From Corynebacterium matruchotii (GTDB lineage Bacteria; Actinomycetota; Actinomycetes; Mycobacteriales; Mycobacteriaceae), in NCBI RefSeq assembly GCF_011612265.2, contig NZ_CP050134.2, positions 248,001-312,000 of the forward strand: DNA of 64,000 nt, in the 5' to 3' direction. Both the position numbers and the translations under genes were made by a program. The notes beneath the pieces are model-generated. The model did no database searches, was not told the DNA's origin, and saw only the letters and a list, made by a program, of their open reading frames with translations. Positions 19,960 to 29,346 of this stretch are shown piece after piece. How positions within the stretch are numbered: the stretch's first letter is position 1; each line of letters begins with the position of its first letter.

Positions 19960-21129
19960 ATGTCTGAAAAACCTATCACACTCACTGGCGGCCTTCTGGC
20001 CGGCCTGGCCCTGCTCTCCGCCGCAGGGCCGTTTTCTATCGACATGTACTTGCCCGGGCTGCCGCAACTCGGCCGCGACCTGGCCACCACCAACGCCCAG
20101 CTCACCCTCAGCGGGTTCATGATCGGCATGGCCACCGGCCAGCTCATCATCGGCGTGCTCTCTGACACCTTTGGCCGGAAACGCTTCATCGTCGGCGGCG
20201 CCGCCCTGGCCCTTATCACATCCCTGCTGTGCGCCATCGCCCCAAACATTGGCGTGCTCATCGCCGCCCGCTTTCTCCAGGGGCTCGGATCCGGCGCCTG
20301 CGTGGTCCTCGCCCGCTCAATTATCCCCGACATCACCAGCGGTGTCGCTGCCGCGAAAGCGTTTAGCTGGATGGGTATCATCAGCGGCATCGCCCCCGCC
20401 GCTGCACCCGTTCTGGGCTCCCTGCTGGTGTCCTCCTTGGGCTGGCGCGGTATCTTCTACGTGCTCGCCGGCATCGCCGCAGCCCAGCTCCTCGTGGCCC
20501 TCTTCGTCATCCCGGAAACCCGACCGCCGGCCAACCGCACCCCATTAAGCTTCGGATCGTTCACCGCAGTCATCAAGGAACCCGTGTTTGTCCGATACGC
20601 GCTGGTCGTCGGTTTCGGATTCGCATCCATGTTTGCCTACATATCCGCATCCTCCTTTGTGATGCAGGAAATCATGGGGCTCAGCCCCCAAATTTTCGCA
20701 CTCGTGTTCGGCACCAATGCGCTGGGGCTCATGGTGGGCGGCGCCCTCAACACTCGCCTATTAGACCGGTTCCCCGCCGCCGCCATCCTGAAAATCGCCC
20801 TCATTATCATGACGGTGGCAGCCACCATAGTGCTGGTTTGCGCCCTGACTGGCCTGCCCCGAATCCCGTTCTTCCTCGCCCTGTTCTTCGCCGTCATGCC
20901 GCTATCCCTCGTCATGGGAAACGCCACCGCCCTGGCGGTAGCGGCGGTGCGAACCCGCGCCGGGTCGGCCTCATCGGTGATGGGGTTTGGGCAGTTCCTC
21001 CTGGCTGGCCTGGTGTCCCCACTCGTGGGCATGGTCGGCGGCAGCCAGGCCGTGGGCATGGGGGTCTGCATGGTGGGGGCCGCCGTGGTGGCGGTGATGA
21101 TGTTTGTGCTAGCCCGCCGCGCCGACTAA
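19960..21129 (+). CDS. Bcr/CflA-family MFS drug exporter
   Basis: 389 aa, 12 predicted membrane helices. The first helix region FSIDMYLPGLPQL and the motif-A loop GVLSDTFGRKRF are typical of the Bcr/CflA (DHA1) group, proton-driven exporters of bicyclomycin, chloramphenicol and similar compounds. Motif C-like Gly/Pro stretches (GIAPAAAPVLGSLL) are also present. It overlaps the convergent Mtb12-like gene by four bases. The substrate cannot be read from sequence. Confidence 0.92.
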   Translation: MSEKPITLTGGLLAGLALLSAAGPFSIDMYLPGLPQLGRDLATTNAQLTLSGFMIGMATGQLIIGVLSDTFGRKRFIVGGAALALITSLLCAIAPNIGVLIAARFLQGLGSGACVVLARSIIPDITSGVAAAKAFSWMGIISGIAPAAAPVLGSLLVSSLGWRGIFYVLAGIAAAQLLVALFVIPETRPPANRTPLSFGSFTAVIKEPVFVRYALVVGFGFASMFAYISASSFVMQEIMGLSPQIFALVFGTNALGLMVGGALNTRLLDRFPAAAILKIALIIMTVAATIVLVCALTGLPRIPFFLALFFAVMPLSLVMGNATALAVAAVRTRAGSASSVMGFGQFLLAGLVSPLVGMVGGSQAVGMGVCMVGAAVVAVMMFVLARRAD

Positions 21130-21899
21130 TAGCATTTCGTGAGGGAGGCCTGGGCCAGGCTGCACACCGCAGATTTTTGCAGCTTCCATTTGCCGTCCAG
21201 GTATTGGAAACCGGAGTTGGGGAAGGTCCATGAACCCCAGTTGCCGGGGAATGCGACGGTGATGGTGGCGGTGGCGTGATCGCCGGTCTGCACAATATCG
21301 GTGACGTCGAGGCTGGGCTGCCCGGTGGTGTTCCGCATGCGGACTATCTCGCTGAGGGTGGTGCGGGCGGTTTTGCCGTCCGCCGCCCATTCGGCGCGGT
21401 CTACCTGGCTGGCGCCGGGGTCGGTGGCGGCGCCAATGGCGTCGAGCAATTGTTCCTCGGTGGCGACGGTGGTTTGCCGGGTTTGCGCGGCGACCTGCCC
21501 CGCCCCCGCGGCCTGACCTGTGGCTTGTTGCGGTTGGGTTTGGGCTGCCGTCCCCTGGGCTTGGCCGGCGCGGGCCGTGGGCTCCGGGGTGCAGGCGAGG
21601 GCGCTGGCTTGGGCGCGGCTTGTCGACGCGCTTGACGACGTAGCGGCCCGCGAACTGGTGGCGGACGCGCTGGTGGAGGCACCGGTCTTTCGGGTGCTGG
21701 TGGCCGCTGTGGTGGTGGTTTTCTTTGCCGCATTTTCTTCCATCACGGCCGCAAGCCGCGCTATTCGGGCCTCGTCACGTTCATTGCCGTATTTGAGGGT
21801 GTAGAGGGCCGCCACGGCGGTGATGAGTGAGGCCACCGACATCACTACGGCCGCGATTGTGAGGATGGTGAGTTGTCTAGAATTATTGTTCTCGCTCAT
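21126..21899 (-). CDS. Membrane-anchored protein with Mtb12-like C-terminal domain
   Basis: 257 aa. An N-terminal membrane helix (about 12-35) is followed by a coiled basic stretch, then a long Ala/Thr/Ser/Gln linker (about 58-150), then a globular domain to the end. That domain ends DGKWKLQKSAVCSLAQ, the signature seen at the C-terminus of low-molecular-weight antigen Mtb12-type proteins of mycobacteria. The role is unknown; such proteins are on the cell surface. The ATG has AAGGA nine bases upstream. The linker DNA holds one exact GCTTGTCGACGC at 21618. Confidence 0.78.
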   Translation of the reverse strand: MSENNNSRQLTILTIAAVVMSVASLITAVAALYTLKYGNERDEARIARLAAVMEENAAKKTTTTAATSTRKTGASTSASATSSRAATSSSASTSRAQASALACTPEPTARAGQAQGTAAQTQPQQATGQAAGAGQVAAQTRQTTVATEEQLLDAIGAATDPGASQVDRAEWAADGKTARTTLSEIVRMRNTTGQPSLDVTDIVQTGDHATATITVAFPGNWGSWTFPNSGFQYLDGKWKLQKSAVCSLAQASLTKCY

Positions 21900-22167
21900 A
21901 GGTTCTATTCCTTGTACTGTTGCGGGAACAATCGCGCAACAACAGACATGTCATTAGGTGAAAGCCTTAAGAGGTCAGAATAATGTCATCTAAGGTTGCT
22001 TATCAAGACGCTAAAAATACCCCTATAATATTTTGCTACCAAAGTGAGTGGGGCATTATGGAAAGGAAGGTAAGGATAAATCAGCGTTTTTGGTGATGAC
22101 CTGTGGTTAATTCAGAAGAACTATCACCACCCGGCCGGCTACCCCCGAAAGGGTGGCGTCGACAAGC
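21900..22167. other. Gap between Mtb12-like gene and cls
   Basis: It contains the promoter side of the Mtb12-like gene, including a small GTTGCG/CGCAAC hairpin near 21920-21943, and an isolated TATAAT at about 22023. One exact 12-mer copy (minus orientation, 22156-22167) touches the cls stop codon. No further gene was found. Confidence 0.4.
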
Positions 22168-23646
22168 TTATTGCAGCGCCGATGTGAGCCGCATGATGTT
22201 ATCCACATAGCGTCGGGCATAGCTGCGGTTATTCCACTCATCCAGCGTCAACTCGGTCGAATTGCGCAGGTATTCATTGGTCAAATCGTCGAGCTGCGCA
22301 ATAATATTGCCGCGGGTTATCATGAGCGAGACCTCATAATTCAGGCCAAAACTGCGCATGTCCATGTTCGACGACCCGACCGCCCCCACCGCATCCGGCG
22401 AATCCGGGTCCGCCAGCACATACTTCGAATGCAAAACATAGGGCGCCTTATACAGGTAGATGTGCACCCCGGCCTCTAATAATGCCTGGTAATAGGAGGA
22501 TTGGGCGTGGCCAACCGCGAACTGGTCCGCCTGTTCGCTCACCAAAAGCTCCACCCGTACCCCGCGGTAGCAGGCCGACGTCACTGCCTCCAGCATGGAT
22601 TCGTCGGGGATGAAATACGGTGAGCACATCACCAACCGTTCCTTGGCATGGTGAATGATGGAATTAAACATGCGTAGGTTCGGCTCCGTCGAATACCCCG
22701 GACCCGACGGCACTAATTGCACCACATTGACCTGATCGTGGTCGATCTCGGGATGCGCCTGGTCTACGATTTCTAAAAGCTCGTCCGACTCCATGAGCCA
22801 GTCCACCGCAAAGATCGTATTCATGCTGGCAATGACCGGGCCCGACAGCTCCACCATCACATCAACCCAATGCCGCCCCTCCCGGATATTCTTGGGCATG
22901 AGATAGGAAGAATCAATCATATTGAGGGAGCCCAGGAACCCCCGCTCCCCATCAATAATCAGCATTTTCCGGTGGTTGCGCAGGTCTGGGCGGCGCCATC
23001 GCCACCGCAGCGGCAACAGGGGCAGCATCAAATACCACTCCACCCCAATGGCGTCCAGCCGGTGGCCCAACTTATGAAACCCCGGGTATTTTCTGGACCC
23101 AATATGGTCCAGGAGCAGCCGCACCTTCACACCCCGCTGCACCGCCCGGGCCAGCGCCCGGAAAAACACATCGGTCGTGTTATCCCAGGCCACAATGTAA
23201 ATCTCCACATGCACATAGTGTTTGGCCTTGTCCACAGCCTGGGCCATTGCGGCAATGGTTTCCTCATAGTTGGAATGCACGCCATGGTTCGTCCCCGTGA
23301 CCGCCGGCATGGCGGTGAGGGTGCGGTTGAGCTTAATAACGGAAGCCAACTCTGGGTTGAGGTTCACCACCCCCTCCGGGTAGTCCGGCACATTCTTGTG
23401 CACGTTAATGATTTGCTGCGTCGCTGCCTCCTGCACCCGGTGCCGCCGCTGATTAATATAGGGAGAACCCATAGATAAAAACAGGGGCAATCCCAGGTAT
23501 GGCAGGGCTAGAATCACCAAGAGCCACGCATTCGACGATGATGGCCGCCGGTTTTCCGGCACAAACCCAATGGCCACCAGCTTGATGCTGTAATCAATGA
23601 TGAGACCAATTGTTTGCCATTGACCTAGTTCGATATTGATGTTCAT
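22168..23646 (-). CDS. cls: Cardiolipin synthase (PLD type)
   Basis: 492 aa. It condenses two phosphatidylglycerol molecules, or uses a related donor, to make cardiolipin in the membrane. Two N-terminal membrane helices (about 10-30 and 40-60) precede two phospholipase D domains with HxKxxxxD motifs: HRKMLIID near residue 225 and HSKYVLAD near 405. The ATG overlaps the xthA stop by four bases, so it is co-transcribed behind xthA. Confidence 0.95.
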   Translation of the reverse strand: MNINIELGQWQTIGLIIDYSIKLVAIGFVPENRRPSSSNAWLLVILALPYLGLPLFLSMGSPYINQRRHRVQEAATQQIINVHKNVPDYPEGVVNLNPELASVIKLNRTLTAMPAVTGTNHGVHSNYEETIAAMAQAVDKAKHYVHVEIYIVAWDNTTDVFFRALARAVQRGVKVRLLLDHIGSRKYPGFHKLGHRLDAIGVEWYLMLPLLPLRWRWRRPDLRNHRKMLIIDGERGFLGSLNMIDSSYLMPKNIREGRHWVDVMVELSGPVIASMNTIFAVDWLMESDELLEIVDQAHPEIDHDQVNVVQLVPSGPGYSTEPNLRMFNSIIHHAKERLVMCSPYFIPDESMLEAVTSACYRGVRVELLVSEQADQFAVGHAQSSYYQALLEAGVHIYLYKAPYVLHSKYVLADPDSPDAVGAVGSSNMDMRSFGLNYEVSLMITRGNIIAQLDDLTNEYLRNSTELTLDEWNNRSYARRYVDNIMRLTSALQ

Positions 23647-24539
23647 GCGATATCACCACCGGTTTCCGTCGGAGCATCGTGGGAATCCGCGGCTGGGTTC
23701 GCAGTTGTGCGTGCCGCCGCGCCAGCACCGGCCGCGGCGCCCGTGACGATGGGTGCGTCGTAGTCGTAATCCACCACCACCGGCGCGTGATCCGAGGCGC
23801 CTGTCCCGGAACGCTCCGCCACATCAATGAAACTGCCGGTTGCGTGCAGCCCGCGGGCCAATTGGAAGTCGATGAGCATGCCCTCGTTCTTGGGGAACCG
23901 GCCAGCCTTATAATCCCAATAGCTGTAACCGCTGGTGGGGGAGGTGACCGTCAGGCCGGCTTCGATGAGCCCGGCAAACGCCTGCCGTTCCGCCTCGGTG
24001 ACATGGGTGTGGTCAATGAAAGCGGTGATGTCCCACACATTGGCGTCGGTGGGAGCAATATTGAAATCGCCTCCCAACACCAGCGGTTGGCTGCTTGGCT
24101 GCTCCGGGTCGCCCGCCTGGTCTTCCACATGCCGGGCCAGGGCATCAAGCCACCGGAGCTTATAGTCGTAATGCCGATCCGCTATCGCACGTCCGTTCGG
24201 AACGTAGAGGGACCAGACTCGCACCCCACCGCAGTCCGCGGAAATGGCCCGGGCCTCCAGGTTTTGCGGCTTCTTGGGGTCTTTAGCAAAACCCGGCTGG
24301 TGGGGAAAGGACGTTTGGATGTCGGCAAGCCCCACTCGGGAGAGGATGGCTACCCCATTCCACTGGTTGAGGCCATGGTGCGCAATCTCGTAGCCGGGGA
24401 ACGCATCGAATGGAAACTGTTTGTCCTTACACTTGGTTTCTTGCACCAATAGCACATCAATATCAAGGCGGGCGAGGGCCGCCACTATTCGATCCACGCG
24501 GGTGCGGACGGAGTTTACGTTCCAGTTAGCAATGCGCAT
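23643..24539 (-). CDS. xthA: Exodeoxyribonuclease III
   Basis: 298 aa of the exonuclease/endonuclease/phosphatase fold. It repairs abasic sites and trims 3' ends. NWNVNSVR at residues 5-12, QETKC, GGDFNIAPTD and the C-terminal SDHAPVV catalytic motif are all visible. The C-terminus has an unneeded-looking Ala/Thr tail of about 40 residues after the catalytic core. The start fits a leaderless message from its own -10 just after the GNAT stop. Confidence 0.94.
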   Translation of the reverse strand: MRIANWNVNSVRTRVDRIVAALARLDIDVLLVQETKCKDKQFPFDAFPGYEIAHHGLNQWNGVAILSRVGLADIQTSFPHQPGFAKDPKKPQNLEARAISADCGGVRVWSLYVPNGRAIADRHYDYKLRWLDALARHVEDQAGDPEQPSSQPLVLGGDFNIAPTDANVWDITAFIDHTHVTEAERQAFAGLIEAGLTVTSPTSGYSYWDYKAGRFPKNEGMLIDFQLARGLHATGSFIDVAERSGTGASDHAPVVVDYDYDAPIVTGAAAGAGAAARTTANPAADSHDAPTETGGDIA

Positions 24540-24546
24540 GCTTGCT

Positions 24547-24552
24547 ACATTA
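24547..24552 (-). promoter_or_regulatory. Leaderless promoter -10 of xthA
   Basis: Reading the minus strand, TAATGT ends seven bases before the xthA ATG and lies within the 13-base gap behind the GNAT gene. No ribosome site is present. Confidence 0.4.
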
Positions 24553-25530
24553 CTAAGAAGTCTCCGGGTTTTTCAGCAGGCCATAACGATGTCGGTGATG
24601 TTCCAGAAATCCAAGTTTGGTATACAGATTAATTCCCGCCGTATTCGAAGCAATAACCTGTAAATATGCGGTGTGCGCCTCGTGCGCGAGCCCCCAATTC
24701 AGCATGTGGTTTCCCAACTGCGTGCCCAGCCCTTGCCGCCGATACTCCGGCGCCACCTCCACCGCTGAATAGCCCAGGTAGCCGTCGGTGATGGTCCCGC
24801 GTGTAATCGCCACGGTCCGCCCGTCGATAAGCAATCGCCCAAACCCCATCTCCCCATCAATTTGGGTACGCAATAATTCCAGCGCCCGGCGGGGGAGCGG
24901 CTTGCCCCGAAAATGGTAGAGCCGCAGCCAATCGTCATCGGGTTGGGTGTCGATGCGGAACTCGGCATGCTTTTCGACGCTCACCTCGTCGCCCAACTTC
25001 CGCGCCATCACAATAATCTCCGGGCCCAGCCGTTCGACCAGCTTTTCGACGACCCGGCCAATGCGCTCCGGGATCAACACCAGCGGCGGCAACCCATGGC
25101 GGGAATAAAACTCGTGAATCTCCGCCACCGGCACCGGATCGAACAGGGCTGATGGCCCCAACGGCGCCGCCGAATTCGACCGTTCGGTAATGCCATCCCC
25201 GGCACGCAACAGCCACTGGCCCACCTGCCGGTGTTCGATACCCGGAAATGCTTTCGAATACGCCACCTCCAATTTGCGGATATCAGAGTTGCGGATCGTG
25301 CGGGGGCTGAGCTTTTTCACGATCTTAATGTCCGCCGCCGGCACCACAATGCCATTCTTGAACGAGGGCATGCCCCCAATGTCTTGGGGTCGGATAACGG
25401 TTTCGGTGGGGGTGACACTCACAATATGGCCGATGATGTCAGAGAATTTATCCTCCATCTCGGGGGCGATGCGGCGCAGCACCACCCGGTCGCCTGGTTG
25501 CACCTCGTCGCTGCGGAAAATCCTAGACAT
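24553..25530 (-). CDS. GNAT-family N-acetyltransferase
   Basis: 325 aa from the ATG at 25530, eight bases inside the end of def. The first 60 residues look like a small beta-barrel ([10 protein letters not shown]). A middle helical region follows, and the C-terminal GNAT fold has the acetyl-CoA loop YRRQGLG and ends NLYTKLGF, the typical last strand-turn. The substrate is unknown. The overlap with def recalls def genes paired with N-terminal acetyltransferases in actinobacteria, so action on protein N-termini is possible but not shown. Confidence 0.85.
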   Translation of the reverse strand: MSRIFRSDEVQPGDRVVLRRIAPEMEDKFSDIIGHIVSVTPTETVIRPQDIGGMPSFKNGIVVPAADIKIVKKLSPRTIRNSDIRKLEVAYSKAFPGIEHRQVGQWLLRAGDGITERSNSAAPLGPSALFDPVPVAEIHEFYSRHGLPPLVLIPERIGRVVEKLVERLGPEIIVMARKLGDEVSVEKHAEFRIDTQPDDDWLRLYHFRGKPLPRRALELLRTQIDGEMGFGRLLIDGRTVAITRGTITDGYLGYSAVEVAPEYRRQGLGTQLGNHMLNWGLAHEAHTAYLQVIASNTAGINLYTKLGFLEHHRHRYGLLKNPETS

Positions 25531-26110
25531 CGTCGTGTCCAAACGGGTCGGGGTCAACACCTGGCATCCAGGTGAGGCCGGCATCGGGGGTCCAGCCTTC
25601 GCGTTTGATGGCCTTTTTCCCAGCGCGTTTCCACCGGCCTTGGAGCACATCGGCGTAGACGAATCCGTCGAGGTGACCGACCTCGTGTTGGAAGCAGCGG
25701 GCCAGAAAACCGGTGCCTTCCTCCGATACTTCTTCCCCGTTTTCGTTGAGCCCGGTGACTTTTGCCCAGGTGGCGCGGCCGGTGGGGAAGCTGAGGCCGG
25801 GGAGGGAGAGGCAGCCTTCGTCGTCGGAGCCGTCGACGGCGGGCATGCCTTCGGGTATGTCCGAGGTTTCGAGGACCGGGTTGATGAAGCAGCCGCGGTG
25901 GATGACGCCCTCATCGTCGGGGCAGTTATAGACGAAAATGCGTTTTCCCACCCCGATTTGGTTGGCTGCCAAGCCCACACCGTGGGCTTTCTCCATGGTC
26001 TCGAACATATCGTCGATGAGTTCGCGGAGAGTGTCGATCGGTTCTGTCACAATCGCAGTTGGTTGATGTAAGACGGGAGTACCGTAAATAACGATGGGAC
26101 GTACAGTCAT
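25523..26110 (-). CDS. def: Peptide deformylase
   Basis: 195 aa from the ATG at 26110. It removes the formyl group from new proteins. The three metal motifs are present: [16 protein letters not shown] with the ligand Cys, and QHEVGHLDG with both ligand His. Gly replaces the more usual Asp in HExDH, as in mycobacterial deformylase. There is no ribosome site; a -10 sits seven bases upstream, so the message is probably leaderless. A longer frame to 26206 would overlap the divergent gene and is not used. Confidence 0.94.
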   Translation of the reverse strand: MTVRPIVIYGTPVLHQPTAIVTEPIDTLRELIDDMFETMEKAHGVGLAANQIGVGKRIFVYNCPDDEGVIHRGCFINPVLETSDIPEGMPAVDGSDDEGCLSLPGLSFPTGRATWAKVTGLNENGEEVSEEGTGFLARCFQHEVGHLDGFVYADVLQGRWKRAGKKAIKREGWTPDAGLTWMPGVDPDPFGHDDV

Positions 26111-26114
26111 GTCA

Positions 26115-26123
26115 TACAGTGTA
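26115..26123. promoter_or_regulatory. Shared symmetric -10 for def and DUF3263 gene
   Basis: TACAGTGTA lies in the 16-base gap between the two divergent ATGs. Read forward it gives TACAGT six bases before the ATG at 26127; read backward it gives TACACT seven bases before the ATG at 26110. Both would be leaderless. Confidence 0.5.
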
Positions 26124-26126
26124 AAC

Positions 26127-26375
26127 ATGCTTGAGCCGATAGATCTGCTTGCCTTTGAAGAAACCGCTCCAAAAAGTATTGGGGCAAAGGAGGACGCCAT
26201 TCGCACTCAGTTGGGGTTGAGCCCGGTACGCTATTATCAGCGCCTTAATATAGCCATTGATCTACCCGAGGTTATGGCACAATATCCCCAGCTCACTGCG
26301 CGGCTACGGCGCATCCGCGACCAGCGCGCCACTGAGCGCACAACCGGCTTAAGTAAGGAAACCGACTATGCCTGA
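26127..26375 (+). CDS. DUF3263 small protein
   Basis: 82 aa. Helical, with [20 protein letters not shown] followed by an [13 protein letters not shown] helix-turn-helix-like stretch that is the hallmark of DUF3263, and a basic C-terminus ([13 protein letters not shown]). Such proteins probably bind DNA, but the target is unknown. It overlaps the next gene by eight bases. Confidence 0.85.
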   Translation: MLEPIDLLAFEETAPKSIGAKEDAIRTQLGLSPVRYYQRLNIAIDLPEVMAQYPQLTARLRRIRDQRATERTTGLSKETDYA

Positions 26376-27012
26376 TATACAACCCCAGCGTGAACTGCCC
26401 TTGCGGGGAGTAGCCATGATTTTGATATCCGTCGCTTTGCTTTTGGCGATGTGGGGAATTTATTCCATGACTGGTGGGAAGTCCGCCAAGGTGCATAATG
26501 CCGCCAGTACCGATAGCGCTGCAGCCAGTGTTGCGCCTGCTCAGCCGGCTGCCCCGGCTGGTCCTGTTACTAGCGCTCCCGGTGTACCGGCCCCGAGTTC
26601 GGGCGCTCCGGCGCCGGCCTCGGCCCCGGCTGGTGCTGCGGCTTCGGGTGCCGTCGCCCCTGGCGCCCCGAGTGGTGCGACTGCCGGGACTGCTGGCGCT
26701 GCGGGGGCGTCGACAAGCGCCGGCGATAAATCGGCGGTGACCGTGCATGTTTTGAATAATTCCACCATCCAGGGGCTGGCGGCGAAGGCGAAGGAGCAGT
26801 TGACCCGTCAGGGCTATCGGGTCGGGCAGGTGGGGAATTATTCACGCTCGGTAGTGCCACAGAACACGGTTTATTACACTGATAATGAGCAACAAGCCCG
26901 CGAGCTTGCCGAGAAGGTCGGTGGGGTTGCGCAGCAGCGTCCGGCGGATTTACCGGCGGAGACAGCTGGACCGGGTTCCCTTGTTGTGGTTCTAGCCACG
27001 AGTTTTAATTAA
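26368..27012 (+). CDS. LytR_C-domain membrane protein
   Basis: 214 aa. One membrane helix at about 13-33, a low-complexity Ala/Pro/Gly linker (about 45-120), then a LytR_C (VirR-type) domain with the start pattern [18 protein letters not shown] and the Q-GY-V-VGNY strand. These extracytoplasmic domains occur in cell-wall proteins linked to LytR-CpsA-Psr enzymes. It overlaps the DUF3263 gene, a pairing known in corynebacteria and mycobacteria. The linker DNA carries one exact GCTTGTCGACGC copy (26707, minus orientation). Confidence 0.88.
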   Translation: MPDIQPQRELPLRGVAMILISVALLLAMWGIYSMTGGKSAKVHNAASTDSAAASVAPAQPAAPAGPVTSAPGVPAPSSGAPAPASAPAGAAASGAVAPGAPSGATAGTAGAAGASTSAGDKSAVTVHVLNNSTIQGLAAKAKEQLTRQGYRVGQVGNYSRSVVPQNTVYYTDNEQQARELAEKVGGVAQQRPADLPAETAGPGSLVVVLATSFN

Positions 27013-27025
27013 AGATAAGGTTTTT

Positions 27026-28138
27026 ATGCAAGAGTTTCACGCCTCCGCACAGCCGACCCTTGGGGTGGAATGGGAGGTGGCCTTGATTGATCCTGTCACC
27101 CGCGACCTGGTTTCCCGTGCCGCCGATGTGGTGGCTTTGGTGCAGGCCGAGCATCCCGAGATTCATTTGGAGCGGGAGTTTCTCGCTAATACGGTGGAGT
27201 TGGTGACGCCGGTGTGCCACACGGTGCCGGAGGCGGTAGCGTCGCTGCGGGTTGCGTTGGATGCGGTGAAGGCAGCGGCGGATTCGTTGGGGCTGAAACT
27301 GTGGGGTTCGGGTTCGCACCCGTTTTGTGACTTCCGCACGCAGCCTACCAGCGATAAGGGCCATTATTCGGAGATTATTGAGCGCACCCGCTATTGGGGC
27401 AATCAAATGCTGATTTGGGGGATTCACACCCATGTGGGTATTTCCGATAAGGAGCGGGTGTGGCCCATCATCAATGCGTTATTGACGAAGTTTCCGCATT
27501 TATTGGCGTTGACGGCCAGCTCCCCGGGTTGGGAGGGGATTGATACTGGTTATGCGTCGAATCGGACGATGTTGTATCAGCAGTTGCCGACCGCCGGGTT
27601 GCCGTACCAGTTTCAGTCTTGGTCGGAGTGGGAGGACTATATGCGTGACCAGGATCGTTCCGGGGTGATTAATCATACTGGCAGCATGCATTTTGATATT
27701 CGCCCGGCGGGAAAGTGGGGGACTGTTGAGGTGCGGATTTGTGACTCCACTTCGAATCTGCGGGAGTTAGCGGCGGCGGTGGCGTTGACGCATTGTTTGG
27801 TGGTGCACTATGACCGCATGCTGGATCGGGGGGAGGAGCTGCCGAGTTTGCAGGATTGGCATGTGGCGGAGAATAAGTGGCGGGCGGCTCGTTATGGGTT
27901 GGATGCGTTGGTGATTACGTCGCGGGCGACCGAGGAGCGGTTGGTGACGGACGAGTTGCGGGATTTGGTGGCGGAGTTGTCGCCGTTGGCCCGCGAACTT
28001 GGTTGCTACGATGAGCTCCAATTGGTGTTGGAGATTATCGACACAGGTGCCGGTTACCAACGTCAGCGGGAGCTGTTTCAGCAGCATGGTTCGTGGTATC
28101 CGGCTGTGGATGCGACAATTGCGGAGATGTATCGCTGA
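27026..28138 (+). CDS. YbdK-family carboxylate-amine ligase (GCS2)
   Basis: 370 aa of the glutamate-cysteine ligase type 2 fold. Members join glutamate to an amine with ATP; the real substrate is often unknown, and corynebacteria use mycothiol rather than glutathione. [11 protein letters not shown] near the start holds the metal-binding Glu; HTHVGIS and [21 protein letters not shown] are further family motifs. AGATAAGG lies just upstream of the ATG. Its last 104 bases overlap, in antisense, the end of the convergent GT87 gene. Confidence 0.88.
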   Translation: MQEFHASAQPTLGVEWEVALIDPVTRDLVSRAADVVALVQAEHPEIHLEREFLANTVELVTPVCHTVPEAVASLRVALDAVKAAADSLGLKLWGSGSHPFCDFRTQPTSDKGHYSEIIERTRYWGNQMLIWGIHTHVGISDKERVWPIINALLTKFPHLLALTASSPGWEGIDTGYASNRTMLYQQLPTAGLPYQFQSWSEWEDYMRDQDRSGVINHTGSMHFDIRPAGKWGTVEVRICDSTSNLRELAAAVALTHCLVVHYDRMLDRGEELPSLQDWHVAENKWRAARYGLDALVITSRATEERLVTDELRDLVAELSPLARELGCYDELQLVLEIIDTGAGYQRQRELFQQHGSWYPAVDATIAEMYR

Positions 28139-29279
28139 GTGCTTGTCGACGCGTTTCCGTGCGGCGTCGGCCGTATTGGCCAAAGATACCGTACACACAG
28201 TAGCCGACGATAATCATCAGGCCGGTTCCTAGGTACCAAATATTATTCGGATCCAGGCTGGTTGCGGTGTGGGGGCTCACAAAATACGTCATGTGCGGTG
28301 CCAATAGTGCGAATGATGCGATGGTGGTGGCAAATTGCTGCAGGTTGCTTCGGCCGAGATTTCGGGTGAGTAGCGCGAACAGGGGGATGATCCACACCCA
28401 GTGGTGGAACCAGGAGAACGGGGACACGAGGCAGGCCCCGATACCGCCCAACACCATGGCCCACCCCATATCGTTGCGTCGTACCGCCAACCAGATGGCC
28501 AGGATGACCAGTGCAAACACTATAATCACGGCCACTAACCACCATTGTGGAATGTGGAGGACTCGTTCCATGACGGAGCGGAGCGATTGGGCGCCGGGGT
28601 TGGCGTGGATCCCGACCCGGGAGGAGTCTTTAATGGCCCAGGTCCAGAAGCGGGTGGCGTCCGGCACGAATAACCAGCCGATAAACACGGTGAGTAGGAA
28701 GGTGCCAATGGTGGTGGCCACGGCCCGCCAGCGGCGTTCGATGATGAAGATGATAATGAAAAACGCTGGTGTGAGCTTTAGCCCGGCGGCCAGCCCCACC
28801 CCAACTCCGGCCCACCGGTTTCGGTTTTTCGGCAGGAAGTCGAGGGCTACGAGGAACATGAGGACGAGGTTGATTTGCCCATAGAAGAAGCTGCCGTGGA
28901 TGGCATCGAAGCCGAGTGATCCTATGGTCAAAAACAGTGCTGGAAGGAATTCCTTATAGATGAGCCATAGGACTATAAGGAGCCCCAGGGCGTTGAGTCC
29001 TTGCCACATGATGGTGCCCTCTAGGGGGCCTATGAGCGGTAATACCCGAAATAATGTGCCGGCGAACGGTGGGTAGGTGAAGGGTAGACCTGGGAGGAAA
29101 TCGCCGCTGTAGAGGCTGCGACCATGATTGAGTGCTTCCCCGGCCAGGCGATAAATGTGGAAATCCACCGGGTCTATCAGGAAGACGGTCAGGAGTTTCG
29201 GCACTGTGTAGAGCTCGACAACCATGACCCAGGTAGCAAAAATCGACAAAGGGACGAGGGTGCCTAGCATCTTTCTCAT
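28035..29279 (-). CDS. GT87-type polyprenyl-phosphate-mannose mannosyltransferase
   Basis: 414 aa with 9-11 membrane helices. The first external loop holds the D-x-x-(I)-Y motif of GT-C enzymes ([16 protein letters not shown]). [13 protein letters not shown] and [11 protein letters not shown] are typical of the DUF2029/GT87 family, which adds mannose from polyprenyl-phosphate-mannose to lipomannan or phosphatidylinositol mannosides at the outer face of the membrane. The exact product is not determinable. The last 35 residues are hydrophilic and are encoded antisense to the ybdK-like gene. Confidence 0.85.
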   Translation of the reverse strand: MRKMLGTLVPLSIFATWVMVVELYTVPKLLTVFLIDPVDFHIYRLAGEALNHGRSLYSGDFLPGLPFTYPPFAGTLFRVLPLIGPLEGTIMWQGLNALGLLIVLWLIYKEFLPALFLTIGSLGFDAIHGSFFYGQINLVLMFLVALDFLPKNRNRWAGVGVGLAAGLKLTPAFFIIIFIIERRWRAVATTIGTFLLTVFIGWLFVPDATRFWTWAIKDSSRVGIHANPGAQSLRSVMERVLHIPQWWLVAVIIVFALVILAIWLAVRRNDMGWAMVLGGIGACLVSPFSWFHHWVWIIPLFALLTRNLGRSNLQQFATTIASFALLAPHMTYFVSPHTATSLDPNNIWYLGTGLMIIVGYCVYGIFGQYGRRRTETRRQALSDTSPQLSHPQPDTTNHAAETAPADVGNRHLCR

Positions 29280-29285
29280 AAAACA

Positions 29286-29291
29286 AGGTTA
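29286..29291 (-). promoter_or_regulatory. Leaderless promoter -10 of GT87 gene
   Basis: TAACCT (minus strand) ends six bases before the ATG at 29279, with no ribosome site between. Confidence 0.35.
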
Positions 29292-29332
29292 TTAAAAAAT
29301 AACCGCCGTGCGGTGGGAGGCACGACGGTTAT
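29291..29332 (-). terminator. Intrinsic terminator of LeuA-domain gene
   Basis: A 13-base stem with one mismatch (29299-29311 with 29320-29332) is followed on the minus strand by a run of six T. It lies 15 bases after the stop of the gene at 29347 and just before the GT87 promoter. Confidence 0.75.
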
Positions 29333-29346
29333 TGGTGAAACTACCC

